This document shows positions 54,760 to 63,552 of a stretch of DNA of 64,000 nucleotides, piece after piece. Source of the stretch: Hyphomicrobiales bacterium (lineage in GTDB: Bacteria; Pseudomonadota; Alphaproteobacteria; Rhizobiales; MH13). A program made the translations under genes and the position numbers. The stretch covers positions 186,001 through 250,000 of the forward strand of contig JAEPOK010000002.1 in assembly GCA_017642935.1 (NCBI GenBank), given 5' to 3'. Under the pieces are notes generated by a model, which worked only from the letters and a program-made list of their open reading frames with translations, had not been told where the DNA came from and made no database searches. The stretch's first letter is position 1. Each line of letters opens with the position of its first letter.

Positions 54760-54871
54760 TCCCGGAGCCGACGGTGATCCGGGACCTGAGAGTGACGTGA
54801 CGGTTGCAGATCCCGGACAGCGCGCGGCCTTGCTCTGTTCCTTCGGAGCAATCGCCAGCGCGCTTCCGGGA
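54760..54871. repeat. REP-like double hairpin element
   Basis: Two hairpins share the arms TCCCGGA and TCCGGGA: a small one (54760-54784) and a long one (54811-54871) that also pairs GCGCGC with GCGCGC and TTGCTC with GAGCAA. The layout is that of BIME/REP repeats between convergent genes (purD ends 54753, gshA ends 54892). It can also act as a transcript end. Confidence 0.7.
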
Positions 54872-54891
54872 TGACATGCTGAATGCAACGT

Positions 54892-56274
54892 CTAGTACGC
54901 GAACTCTTTGAACACGCGATCCAGGTCGCCCTTCCAGCTACCGTGATAGCGCTCCAGCAGGACATCGGCCGGCGTGCGGCCGGTCTCGACCACCTCTTCC
55001 AGGGTTGAGAGAAAGATCGTCTCATCATTGCCGGACGGGTTGAGGCGGCTGCGTGCCGTTAGGCCCTTTTTGGCAAGCGCCACCATCTGGTGAGCCAAAT
55101 CCTGCACGGTGCCATCGCGGAACGGCGCCTTCAGCCCGTGCACCGGCACCTGCTCGCGGATCGATTGTCGTTCCTCGGTCGTCATGTCCATGGCCAGCGC
55201 TTCGGCCTCGGCCAACACTGCCTCATCGTAAAGCAGCCCAACCCAAAGCGCTGGAAGCGCGCAGATGCGCGCCCAAGGCCCTCCATCGGCGCCACGCATT
55301 TCGATGTAACGTTTCAGCCGCACATCTGGGAATAGGGTCGAAAGATGGTTGGTCCAATCCGACAGCGTTGCTTTCTCGCCAGGCACCGCCGCGTGGGTGC
55401 CTGCCATCAGGTCACGGAAGCTTGAGCCGGTCACATCATGATAGGTGCTGCCGCGCTTGATAAAATACATCGGCACGTCCAGCGCCCAATCGACATAGGC
55501 CTCGTAGCCGAAACCTTCGTCGAACGCCTGCGGCAAGGCGCCGGCGCGGTTGTTGTCGGTATCGAGCCAGATGTCGGCGCGCGCTGATTGCATGCCGTTC
55601 ACCTTGCCGTCCGTGAAGGGCGAGTTGGCAAAGAGCGCCGTTGCGACAGGCTGCAAGGCAAGCCCGACACGCATCTTGCGCACCATGTCGGCCTCGTCCT
55701 TGAAATCCAGATTGACCTGGATGGTGCAGGTGCGGAACATCATGTCGAGCCCGCGCGTGCCAACCTTGGGCATATAGTTCGCCATAATCGCATAGCGCGA
55801 TTTGGGCATTTGCGGCGTCTCCGCCAGGGTCCAGGTCGGCGCATGGCCGAGACCCAAAAAACCGATGCCCAGCGGCGTTGCGATCTCGCGCATTTGGGCA
55901 AGGTGGGCGTGCACCTCCGAGCAGGTCTGGTGGAGATTTTCCAGCGGGGCGCCGGAGAGTTCAAACTGGCCGCCAGGCTCCAGGCTGATGGCTCCGCCGC
56001 CGGTTGGGTCGGCAAGGCCAATGATCCGGCCCTCATCGAGAATCGGCTCCCAGCCAAGCAGACCTTCCATGCCACGCAGCAATTGCTCGATGCTACCATA
56101 GCCGCCCTCCGGCGCTTCATAGGGCACCGGGCGATGGCCATTCAATGTAAAGGGGAATTTCTCGTGTTCGGTACCAATGCGGAAAGCGGAGGGAGGTTTC
56201 TCGCCGCCTGCCAGATACGCCACGAGCGCATCGCGTCCGCCCAGCGGAGTCGCGTCGTCGCTATCACGTGCCAA
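54892..56274 (-). CDS. gshA: glutamate-cysteine ligase, plant type
   Basis: A 460-residue enzyme making gamma-glutamylcysteine, the first step to glutathione. The alphaproteobacterial/plant-type GCS2 signatures are present: FRIGTEHEKFPF, ISLEPGGQFELSGAPL, MMFRTCTIQVNLDFKDEAD and RYIEMRGADGGPW. Length is normal. ATG at 56274. The 41-base gap to pyrD suggests independent expression or read-through from it. Confidence 0.95.
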   Translation of the reverse strand: MARDSDDATPLGGRDALVAYLAGGEKPPSAFRIGTEHEKFPFTLNGHRPVPYEAPEGGYGSIEQLLRGMEGLLGWEPILDEGRIIGLADPTGGGAISLEPGGQFELSGAPLENLHQTCSEVHAHLAQMREIATPLGIGFLGLGHAPTWTLAETPQMPKSRYAIMANYMPKVGTRGLDMMFRTCTIQVNLDFKDEADMVRKMRVGLALQPVATALFANSPFTDGKVNGMQSARADIWLDTDNNRAGALPQAFDEGFGYEAYVDWALDVPMYFIKRGSTYHDVTGSSFRDLMAGTHAAVPGEKATLSDWTNHLSTLFPDVRLKRYIEMRGADGGPWARICALPALWVGLLYDEAVLAEAEALAMDMTTEERQSIREQVPVHGLKAPFRDGTVQDLAHQMVALAKKGLTARSRLNPSGNDETIFLSTLEEVVETGRTPADVLLERYHGSWKGDLDRVFKEFAY

Positions 56275-56315
56275 TGCAAAAAGCCTTTTGGGCTGTGTCT
56301 ATCGTTGACCGACGA

Positions 56316-57356
56316 TTAAGCCGCTTCGCTGGCTCTGTCGAGACCGTCCATAATTTCGCCGATGAGACCGGGGCCTTTGAACACATAGCCGGTGTAAAGC
56401 TGAATCAGATCGGCGCCTGCCTCCAGCTTGGCGCGCGCCGAGGCCGCACTGTCAACGCCGCCGACACCGATCAACGCTTTGCTATCCCCAAGCGCGGCCT
56501 TCACCTTGGCCAGCATCGCCGTGGACGGATTGAAAAGCGGTTTTCCGGACAGGCCGCCGGTCTCGCTTTTCTTGGCTGAGCGCAGAGACGCAGGCCGGGC
56601 GTTCGTGGTGTTGGACACGATCATGCCCTCAATTGCGCTGTCGCTGATCACCTCAAGCGTATCGGCGAGACCTTCCTCGTCCAGATCGGGGGCGATTTTC
56701 ACAAAGATCGGGGATATCTCGCCACCGCTAAGCACTGTCTCCCGCGCGTCCAAGGCCTCGGAAAGCAGGCGCGTCAACGTCTCTTTGCCCTGTAAATCGC
56801 GCAAACCAGGTGTGTTAGGCGAGGATATGTTGATCGTGATGTAGTCGCCAAGGCGGGCGAACCTGCGAACACCGGTCACATAATCGGCGATGCGGTCCTC
56901 GGCGTCCTTATTGGCCCCGATATTGACGCCGATGACACCCGGTCGCCCTCCTTTGGCCGGTAGCGCCTCGAGTCGCCGGGCCATGGCATCATGGCCCTCA
57001 TTGTTGAAGCCTAAGCGATTGATCAGTGCTTCATCTTCGACCAACCGGAAGACACGCGGTTTGGGATTGCCGGACTGCGGGCGGGGCGTCGTGGTGCCAA
57101 CCTCAGTGAAGCCGCAGCCCTGCGCCAGCATCTGCATCGGGACCTCGCCGTTCTTGTCGAACCCGGCGGCGATACCGATCGGGTTCTTGAAGGAGAGGCC
57201 TGCGAACTTGGTCGCCAAGCCAGGTCGATCTTGCGTGGCCTTTGCGGAAGGGCGCACGAGACCGGCGCGCAGACCCTTCAGCGCCAGCGTATGCGCTTCC
57301 TCCGGCGGGCGGGTGAAGACAAGGCGGCGGGCCAGCGGCCAGGGGTCAAAGCTCAA
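56316..57356 (-). CDS. pyrD: dihydroorotate dehydrogenase (quinone)
   Basis: A 346-residue class 2 enzyme of pyrimidine synthesis, FMN-bound and membrane associated, giving electrons to quinone. It has the class 2 amino helix (PWPLARRLVFTRPPEEAHTL), then FKNPIGIAAGFDKNGEVP, INISSPNTPGLRDLQ with the catalytic Ser, and GVGGVDSAASARAKLEAGAD. The start is TTG overlapping the stop of the DUF952 gene (TTGA), with GGGGGA before it. Confidence 0.94.
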   Translation of the reverse strand: MSFDPWPLARRLVFTRPPEEAHTLALKGLRAGLVRPSAKATQDRPGLATKFAGLSFKNPIGIAAGFDKNGEVPMQMLAQGCGFTEVGTTTPRPQSGNPKPRVFRLVEDEALINRLGFNNEGHDAMARRLEALPAKGGRPGVIGVNIGANKDAEDRIADYVTGVRRFARLGDYITINISSPNTPGLRDLQGKETLTRLLSEALDARETVLSGGEISPIFVKIAPDLDEEGLADTLEVISDSAIEGMIVSNTTNARPASLRSAKKSETGGLSGKPLFNPSTAMLAKVKAALGDSKALIGVGGVDSAASARAKLEAGADLIQLYTGYVFKGPGLIGEIMDGLDRASEAA

Positions 57357-57703
57357 ATCTCGATCCCCCAATCGGCAAAGCCGACCAGATCATGCGAATC
57401 CGGAATGGGGCGCAGGCCGATCGCCAGGTCGGGCTTCAGATCGGCATAGAGATGAGGGAACAAGGCGCCGGCGCGCGAAACCTCCCAATGCAGATCAGAG
57501 CCAAGGGCGTCAGCGTCAAAGGCGATCAGAACCAGGCCGGTGCGTCCGGCGAAATGCTTCTCCAACGTCCCGGCGATCTGATCGCCCGCGGAGAAGTGGA
57601 TAAAGCCATCGGCCTTATCAACGGGAGCCCCGGTGTAGACGCCGGCGGCTTCAGCGGCGCGCCAGACATCGGCCGATTCAATCTTGAAAATCAGCGTTGT
57701 CAC
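57353..57703 (-). CDS. DUF952 domain protein
   Basis: A 116-residue protein of the DUF952 family (LIFKIESADVWRAAEAAGVY, GFIHFSAGDQIAGTLEKHFA, WEVSRAGALFPHLYADL). The function is not known, though it keeps the conserved His and Glu residues. The GTG at 57703 with GAGG nearby gives the family length; the frame extends to 57796. Precedes and overlaps pyrD. Confidence 0.85.
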   Translation of the reverse strand: MTTLIFKIESADVWRAAEAAGVYTGAPVDKADGFIHFSAGDQIAGTLEKHFAGRTGLVLIAFDADALGSDLHWEVSRAGALFPHLYADLKPDLAIGLRPIPDSHDLVGFADWGIEI

Positions 57704-57926
57704 GCCGCACCTCGCCTCATTTGGTTCGGCCACGGCGTAGGCTCCACGTCGAAACCGGTCAATCCCAAGCCGGAATTCGGTGATGCGGTTTTGCATAGGT
57801 GCGAGGAAAAGTGGAACGTTTCAGGAACAAAGAGGTGCACGCGCAGCCATGATCCCGTTAAGGTTGTATTCCTAAATCGTGCAATTTTACCGACGTGGAC
57901 AGGAACACATGCCCAGAATACGAAAA

Positions 57927-57946
57927 AATAGGTCTTCTTTCCTATT
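57927..57946. promoter_or_regulatory. putative autoregulatory operator of the S24 regulator
   Basis: AATAGG, 8 bases, CCTATT (57927-57946): a perfect 6-8-6 inverted repeat, 17 bases before the chosen ATG. The location is right for autorepression by a CI/LexA-like protein. Confidence 0.6.
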
Positions 57947-57962
57947 CAAGGACCCCATCACC

Positions 57963-58613
57963 ATGTCGCACAATCAGATCTGGTCGGCCATTGATGCGTT
58001 GGCGAACCGCCATGCGCTTTCGGTTTCGGCGCTGGCCCGTCAGGCCGGCCTTGATGCCACCGCGTTCAATCGCTCCAAACGGTTTGCACAGGACGGGCGG
58101 CCGCGCTGGCCATCAACGGAGTCCTTGTTCAAGGTGCTCGACGCGACCGGAGAGGATTTCGACAGCTTTGCCCAACTGTTTGGCGGCAGTGCGCTGGAAA
58201 CCAAAGGCCGATCGAGCCGCCGAATCAGCGAAGTTGTGCCGGTGATCGGTTTTGCCGAGGCTGGCGATGGTGGCTTCTTTGATGATGCCGGTTTTCCAGC
58301 CGGGCATGGGTGGGACGCCATCCCGGTTCCTGATTTGGAAGATGATCAGTCTTACGCCTTGGAGGTTTCCGGCGATTCCATGCTGCCGCTTTATCGCGAC
58401 GGGGACATCATCGTTGTGTCGCCGGGGGCGCTGGTGCGCCGTCATGACCGGGTTGTGGTGCGCACCAAATCCGGCGAGGTTCTGGCGAAGATCCTCCAGC
58501 GCAAGACCAACAGCCATGTGGAGTTGCACTCGCTCAACAATCAGCATCCCGATCGCAAGATTGCCTTGTCGGATATCGACTGGATGGCGCGTATTGTGTG
58601 GGCAAGCCAGTAG
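57963..58613 (+). CDS. S24 family (LexA/CI-like) helix-turn-helix regulator
   Basis: A 216-residue regulator: an XRE-type helix-turn-helix (IDALANRHALSVSALARQAG, about 8-45) and a carboxyl S24 domain with the catalytic Ser in EVSGDSMLPLYRDGDIIVV and the Lys in EVLAKILQRKT. The family cleaves itself or acts as a plain repressor; the Ala-Gly cleavage site may be AEAG near residue 98. ATG at 57963 with AGGA upstream. No prophage gene is near, so it is a chromosomal regulator of unknown targets. Confidence 0.88.
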   Translation: MSHNQIWSAIDALANRHALSVSALARQAGLDATAFNRSKRFAQDGRPRWPSTESLFKVLDATGEDFDSFAQLFGGSALETKGRSSRRISEVVPVIGFAEAGDGGFFDDAGFPAGHGWDAIPVPDLEDDQSYALEVSGDSMLPLYRDGDIIVVSPGALVRRHDRVVVRTKSGEVLAKILQRKTNSHVELHSLNNQHPDRKIALSDIDWMARIVWASQ

Positions 58614-58617
58614 GCGT

Positions 58618-59256
58618 GTGATCGTTCGACGCTGGTTGATTGCCAGTGCACTGCTTGTGCTCGCGGCCTGCTCGCCAGAGGGTGAGGATGCCGCTGATGG
58701 TGCGTTAGAAACCACGCCTGTTCCCACGCCGCCTGCGCCAGTTGTTGCTACCGAAACGCTCCCAGAGGTGCGCCAAGTGATCCCTGGCGCTGCCATTCAT
58801 GCGCCCGAGGCGGGGGCCACGCTGGAACGCCTGCCAGCGCCGGTTGTCGCCCCGCCACCACCGCGTCCGGTGAACCTTGGTATTGTCGTGGTGGAAGAGG
58901 CCAATCGATTGCGCACGCGGCGCGGCATGGTGACCTTGGCCGGAACCGAGGCGGTTGCGCCGGATGCTATCTGCCGGTTGGAAGACGGTCGCACGCCAAG
59001 CTGTTCGGTCCTCGCCCGCACCGCAGTGCGGCGTCTGGTCGGCAGGCTATCAGTGTCCTGCACGCTGACCCTGCGCGAGGATGCAGGCGAGGATCACCAG
59101 GCGTCCTGCACTTTGGGGGAGCGAGATCTTGCCTTGTTGATCGTGGCGCAGGGGTGGGCCTATGCCAATGCTTCAGCCACGGCGAACCTGCGCGCGGCAG
59201 AATCAACAGCACGCACCGAAGGGCGCGGCCTTTGGGCCTTTGCGGAGAGCCGGTGA
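58618..59256 (+). CDS. lipoprotein with degenerate thermonuclease-like (SNase) domain
   Basis: A 212-residue protein. Signal and lipobox are LLVLAAC, then a Pro/Ala-rich linker (25-95), then a thermonuclease-like fold (VTLAGTEAVAPDAICRLEDG ... ALLIVAQGWAYANASATANL ... GRGLWAF). The usual catalytic Arg, Glu and Arg positions are not kept, so nuclease activity is doubtful. Four Cys could make two disulfides. It starts at a GTG a few bases after the regulator stop and overlaps the arfB start by one base. Confidence 0.8.
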   Translation: MIVRRWLIASALLVLAACSPEGEDAADGALETTPVPTPPAPVVATETLPEVRQVIPGAAIHAPEAGATLERLPAPVVAPPPPRPVNLGIVVVEEANRLRTRRGMVTLAGTEAVAPDAICRLEDGRTPSCSVLARTAVRRLVGRLSVSCTLTLREDAGEDHQASCTLGERDLALLIVAQGWAYANASATANLRAAESTARTEGRGLWAFAESR

Positions 59257-59684
59257 TGGCAGAGATCCCGATCACACGATCCATCGCGCTCTATGATGAT
59301 GAGTTGCACGAAAGCTTTGTGCGGTCGAGCGGGCCGGGTGGGCAGAATGTCAACAAGGTCGCCACCGCGGTGCAGCTGCGATTTGATGTGCGCCAGTCAC
59401 CCAATCTGCCTGAACGGGTGCGCGAGAAAATCCTGACCTCAGGCGATAGTCGTCTGACAAAGGACGGCGTTTTGGTGATCTTGGCCGAGCGTCACCGCAC
59501 GCAGGAGATGAACCGCAAGGATGCGCGCGACCGGCTCTTCGACCTCATTCGCAAGGCGGCCCATGTGCCCAAGCGGCGCATCGCGACCAAACCCACACTT
59601 GGTTCGAAAAAGCGGCGGCTGGAAAGCAAGACCAAACGCGGCGCTGTGAAGAAAGCGCGCAGCGGCAAGATCAGTTTGGACTGA
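59256..59684 (+). CDS. arfB: peptidyl-tRNA hydrolase ArfB (ribosome rescue)
   Basis: A 142-residue release-factor-like protein with the catalytic GGQ in SSGPGGQNVNKVATAVQLRF and a basic, lysine-rich tail (KKRRLESKTKRGAVKKARSG) that enters the empty mRNA channel. It frees stalled ribosomes on messages lacking a stop. Starts with TGATG overlap to the lipoprotein gene. Confidence 0.94.
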   Translation: MAEIPITRSIALYDDELHESFVRSSGPGGQNVNKVATAVQLRFDVRQSPNLPERVREKILTSGDSRLTKDGVLVILAERHRTQEMNRKDARDRLFDLIRKAAHVPKRRIATKPTLGSKKRRLESKTKRGAVKKARSGKISLD

Positions 59685-59793
59685 GAATTTCTGCGACGCC
59701 AAAGCGCAGCGAATAAGGCAAGAATCTCAGGCGATCAAAGGTGCTTTGATTTACTCTGGCAGCCACCCCTTCACCTGCACACTTTGGACCCCC

Positions 59794-60240
59794 ATGCTCT
59801 ACCAAACCGCCTTCACGCTGCTCAATCTGGCCGTTGTCCCGGCTTGGCTGATGCTCCTGCTCGCACCGCGCTGGCAGGTCACGCGGACGCTGGTCCATGG
59901 TGGCACCTATCCGGTCCTTTATTGCGTACTGTACGCGGGGTTTCTGTTTGGTCACCTCTTTCTGGGCGCTGCATCAGCTGATGCGAGCTTCACCTCTCTG
60001 GAAGGTGTGATGGGTTTGTTCGATCATCCCAATGGTATCTTGCTCGGGTGGACTCACTATCTGGCGTTTGACCTGTTCGTTGGTGCTTGGATTGGCCGCG
60101 ATGCGCTGCGCCGTGGCATCACGCACTGGTTGGCGGCCCCGGCCATGTTGCTGACCTTCCTGCTCGGACCCTTCGGCTTGCTAATCTATCTGGCGATCCG
60201 CTTTTTCCAGGGGAAAGAGCGCTTGAGCTTGGTTGAGTAA
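59794..60240 (+). CDS. ABA4-like family membrane protein
   Basis: A 148-residue protein with four helices (TAFTLLNLAVVPAWLMLLLA, TYPVLYCVLYAGFLFGHLFL, WTHYLAFDLFVGAWIGRDAL, LLTFLLGPFGLLIYLAIRF). The conserved DHPNGILLGWTHYLAFDLFV is the ABA4-like signature. Plant ABA4 is linked to neoxanthin; the bacterial role is not known. The upstream frame to 59746 lacks helices, so the ATG at 59794 is used. Confidence 0.85.
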   Translation: MLYQTAFTLLNLAVVPAWLMLLLAPRWQVTRTLVHGGTYPVLYCVLYAGFLFGHLFLGAASADASFTSLEGVMGLFDHPNGILLGWTHYLAFDLFVGAWIGRDALRRGITHWLAAPAMLLTFLLGPFGLLIYLAIRFFQGKERLSLVE

Positions 60241-60267
60241 GGGCCAGTGGCGCGCTGCTTACGAGCG

Positions 60268-61008
60268 CTATTGAAACAGCACCTCAAAGAGCAGCTTCAC
60301 CGAGACCAGCCCCAAGGCGATCTCGATCAGGAGAAAGAAGATCTTTTCGGGCAACAAACGGCTGATCTGGGCGCCGCTCCAGGCGCCCAAAAGCGCAAAT
60401 GGGGCGAGCCATAGTGCCTGTTGAATGCTCTGCCAATTCATCTGCCCGACATAAATGTAGGCTGGCACTTTCATCCAATTCAGGCAGGCAAAAACGATGG
60501 CGGTTGTGCCCAGATAGCTCATCTTCTCCAACTTTTGCGGCAGCACATAGGCTTGGTAGGGCGGGCCGCCGGAATGGGCGATGTAACTGGTGATACCGGC
60601 GAGCGTGCCCCAAAAAAGACCACGCGGCACATCGGCTGGCTTCGGCTCGACCTCGCGCTGTGCCAAGCGTTTGCGAATGGTGTTGAAGAGGTAGGAAAAG
60701 CCAATAAGGGCCAGCAACAGCTTCACCCCGTCAGCGGGAACCGATGACACCGCAAAGGTTGCGATCAAGACACCAACACCCACGGCAGGGATGAGGATTT
60801 TGAGGTTGCGGACGGAAAATGCCTTCCGAAAGAGATAAAGAGCGTAGCAGTCAGCGATGAGATAGAGCGGCAACAACAGGCCTGCCGCCAGAGCTGGATC
60901 CATCAAAAGTGACAAAAGAGGGACCGAAAGGATCGCCACAACCGGCATGCCGCCCTTGGACAAGCCCAAAATAAAAGCCGCCAATCCAGCGACAATCCAA
61001 AAGGTCAT
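60268..61008 (-). CDS. TauE/SafE family sulfite/organosulfur permease-like protein
   Basis: A 246-residue membrane protein with about seven or eight helices and the TauE/SafE repeats (GLAAFILGLSKGGMPVVAIL, LFWGTLAGITSYIAHSGGPP, YLGTTAIVFACLNWMKVPAY). The family exports sulfite, sulfoacetate or related anions, but the substrate here cannot be told. ATG at 61008; a longer frame to 61155 adds an unconserved piece. Confidence 0.88.
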   Translation of the reverse strand: MTFWIVAGLAAFILGLSKGGMPVVAILSVPLLSLLMDPALAAGLLLPLYLIADCYALYLFRKAFSVRNLKILIPAVGVGVLIATFAVSSVPADGVKLLLALIGFSYLFNTIRKRLAQREVEPKPADVPRGLFWGTLAGITSYIAHSGGPPYQAYVLPQKLEKMSYLGTTAIVFACLNWMKVPAYIYVGQMNWQSIQQALWLAPFALLGAWSGAQISRLLPEKIFFLLIEIALGLVSVKLLFEVLFQ

Positions 61009-61277
61009 GTCAGGGCTTACCAGGCACAGCTTGCGCGCCGTTGTCGGAGGTGCTGGTGCATTGGACTTCGTTCGAAAGCGGAAAACGCAGGTTGGGATAC
61101 AGTCCAAGGCAGTGACAGCTTTGGCAGGCGATATCAAATGGTGCGTGGTCAGCAATGCCCCGGTAAGGCTCGGTTAACCACTGTTCGTCTTAGCGGCCGC
61201 TAATGCAAGGTCGTTAATCCAGCCCATACGTAGAGTTGCTAAGCCCTCGGCCCGGAACAACCAGAGGGTGCAGGTCC

Positions 61278-61880
61278 ATGAAGGGTATCGTGTTCACTGA
61301 GTTTCTCGACCACGTCGAAGCGACGTTCGACGCGGATATGGTGGACGCCATCATCGACGCCAGCGATTTGCCTAGCGGCGGTGTTTACACCGCGGTCGGA
61401 ACCTATGATCATGCCGAGATCGTCGCGCTTGCCTCTGCGCTTTGCCAGAGAACCGACCAGGCAATGGCCGACGTCATCCACAATTTTGGCGTTTACCTCG
61501 GCGGGCGGTTCACGGAGAAGTTTCGCCCGTTTTTTGAGGAGCAAGGTACGTTCTTCGATTTTCTTGGAACTGTCGAAAACTATATTCACGTCGAAGTTCG
61601 TAAGCTCTACCCCGATGCTCAGCTGCCGAGCATCGTTCTTCTGGAACATGACGGCACGCGCGGCAAAGTTCTGTATCGCAGCCCGCGCGGCATGGATGAT
61701 CTTGCGGCAGGGCTGATCAATGCGTCGGCAAGCTATTATGGCGATGACCTGGTCGTTGAGCGGGAGCATGGCGTCGATGACCAAGGTCCGTTCACCCTAT
61801 TCAGCGTTGTTCGCCTAGCCAAGGACCAAACTTCAGTCGATTTGCTGGCCGGTGACCTGACAGAACGCGACGCGGCCTAA
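61278..61880 (+). CDS. H-NOX haem nitric-oxide/oxygen-binding protein
   Basis: A 200-residue H-NOX domain. The haem ligand is His104 (NYIHVEVRKLYPDAQLP), Pro117 follows in the place of the conserved distortion proline, and Y133-x-S135-x-R137 (LYRSPRGM) is the propionate-binding motif. It begins MKGIVFTEFLDHVEATF. The next gene, 58 bases downstream, encodes a GGDEF-EAL enzyme, the best known H-NOX partner in proteobacteria. ATG with AGAGGG upstream. A distal H-bonding Tyr for O2 cannot be placed with confidence, so NO rather than O2 is the likelier ligand. Confidence 0.93.
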   Translation: MKGIVFTEFLDHVEATFDADMVDAIIDASDLPSGGVYTAVGTYDHAEIVALASALCQRTDQAMADVIHNFGVYLGGRFTEKFRPFFEEQGTFFDFLGTVENYIHVEVRKLYPDAQLPSIVLLEHDGTRGKVLYRSPRGMDDLAAGLINASASYYGDDLVVEREHGVDDQGPFTLFSVVRLAKDQTSVDLLAGDLTERDAA

Positions 61881-61938
61881 CTTCTTCCCTTCGACTCCCT
61901 TGGCCAAACCTCTAAAGGCAAGCAAACGGTCACTCTGC

Positions 61939-63534
61939 ATGACAACGCAATTGGACAATGCTAAAAGCTTTGATGACGGTATGCAGGAACCATGCGATCG
62001 CTGCGCGCCACAGTTGGAAGCGCTCGAGCGTCGCGCTAGGCGGCAGAAACTGGCGCGCCTGGCAGCCGAAAACCTGCTTGAGGAAAAAAGCCTTGAGTTG
62101 TTTCAAGCCAATCGACGTCTGGAACAGCTCAACGATGTGCTTGAAACGCGTGTCTTGGAGCGCACACATGAATTGGAGGCAGAGCGCGAACGTGCTGTTG
62201 AGCTTTCTCGGCAGGATCATCTGACGAAACTCGCCAATCGTGCCGTGCTTGCCGAAGAAATGGCCGTTCTTGCGGAATCCGAGCAAGCCTTCACACTCAT
62301 GCTGATCGATCTGGATGGCTTCAAACAAATCAATGATACCCACGGACATGCCGCTGGCGACACGGTCTTGTGCGCCGTGGCACGGCGACTGCGCGAGACC
62401 GCCCCTGACTCGGCTCTGGTGGCGCGGCTAGGCGGCGATGAATTCGCGGTTCTGCTGCCAGACTTGAAAGGTTTCGACGCCGCACAAGGCCTGATGGAGA
62501 GACTGCTTTCTGCGATCGGCGCACCGATCAGATTTGCCGAATCTAGCCTGATCTGCGGCTCCTCAATTGGGAGCGCTTCCTTTCCCGATCAGGCTGACAC
62601 CGTCCGGGACCTACAGATCCATGCCGACTTGGCTCTTTACCAGGCCAAATCGGACTTCGGGCCAAAGGCCGTTTTGTTCTTTCCCGAGCTCGCCCGAATA
62701 CACCATGAACGCAAGATGCTTGCCCGTGATCTTGGCCAGGCGCTCAACGACAGATCGCTCGCCACGTTCTACCAGCCGATCATCACCTACGCCCACCGCA
62801 GCGAAGTGGCCTGTGAGGTTCTCTTGCGCTGGCACCATCCTGACAAAGGCTGGATCAGCCCGACCGAAATTGTCAGCATCGGTGAGCAAACGGGACAGGC
62901 GGGACGCCTCACCCGGTTCGTCATTCAGCAAAGCTTTGAAGAGCTTTCGCCGCTTATGCAAACCGACGTCCTTCGCACAGTGACAATCAACCTTACCGCC
63001 CGCGACCTGCGCGATGAAAGCCTGGCAGACTTCATTCTGGAGCAGTGCGCTTTCTGCAAGATATCGCCGCAGCGGGTGAAATTTGAGATCACCGAGCATT
63101 CGCTTGTTACTGACACCGAGGCAGCACGTGAGAGGATGACCATGCTCGTCGATCACGGTTTCTCTTTTGCGATTGACGATTTCGGAACGGGTTACTCCAA
63201 CCTTGAGACGCTCCATCGCCTGCCGTTTCGCGTCATGAAGATCGACCGAAGCTTCGTCTCCGGCCTGTTTAGCGACGCGGACAGCCGGACGATCGTCAAG
63301 GCGATGATCGATCTTGCACACGCTCTGCGGCTACGTGTGGTTGCCGAGGGGGTGGAAACGCTACAGGAAAGCGAGACCTTGCGGGCCATGGGCTGCGATT
63401 ATGGCCAGGGCTATCTGTTTGGCCGCCCGCAGCCTTTGGACGCTTTCCTAGCTTTTGTTTCAGGCTATCAAGGCAGCGAACCAACCCTTCCCAACCACGA
63501 GGCCGAACAGGGCTCGTTCAGATTGGCCGGTTAA
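61939..63534 (+). CDS. GGDEF-EAL c-di-GMP enzyme, H-NOX partner
   Basis: About 531 residues. A charged coiled coil (about 25-90), preceded by a Cys pair (CDRC), leads into a GGDEF domain with intact RLGGDEF and DGFKQINDTHGH, then an EAL domain. The EAL motif reads EVLLRWHHP, a conservative change; ITEHSL, IDDFGTGYS, KIDRSFV, VAEGVET and GYLFGRP are all kept, so both synthesis and hydrolysis are possible. The start is uncertain: TTG at 61900 or ATG at 61939, neither with a strong site. Likely co-transcribed with the H-NOX gene. Confidence 0.93.
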   Translation: MTTQLDNAKSFDDGMQEPCDRCAPQLEALERRARRQKLARLAAENLLEEKSLELFQANRRLEQLNDVLETRVLERTHELEAERERAVELSRQDHLTKLANRAVLAEEMAVLAESEQAFTLMLIDLDGFKQINDTHGHAAGDTVLCAVARRLRETAPDSALVARLGGDEFAVLLPDLKGFDAAQGLMERLLSAIGAPIRFAESSLICGSSIGSASFPDQADTVRDLQIHADLALYQAKSDFGPKAVLFFPELARIHHERKMLARDLGQALNDRSLATFYQPIITYAHRSEVACEVLLRWHHPDKGWISPTEIVSIGEQTGQAGRLTRFVIQQSFEELSPLMQTDVLRTVTINLTARDLRDESLADFILEQCAFCKISPQRVKFEITEHSLVTDTEAARERMTMLVDHGFSFAIDDFGTGYSNLETLHRLPFRVMKIDRSFVSGLFSDADSRTIVKAMIDLAHALRLRVVAEGVETLQESETLRAMGCDYGQGYLFGRPQPLDAFLAFVSGYQGSEPTLPNHEAEQGSFRLAG

Positions 63535-63552
63535 GCAGGGCCGTCTAGCAGC

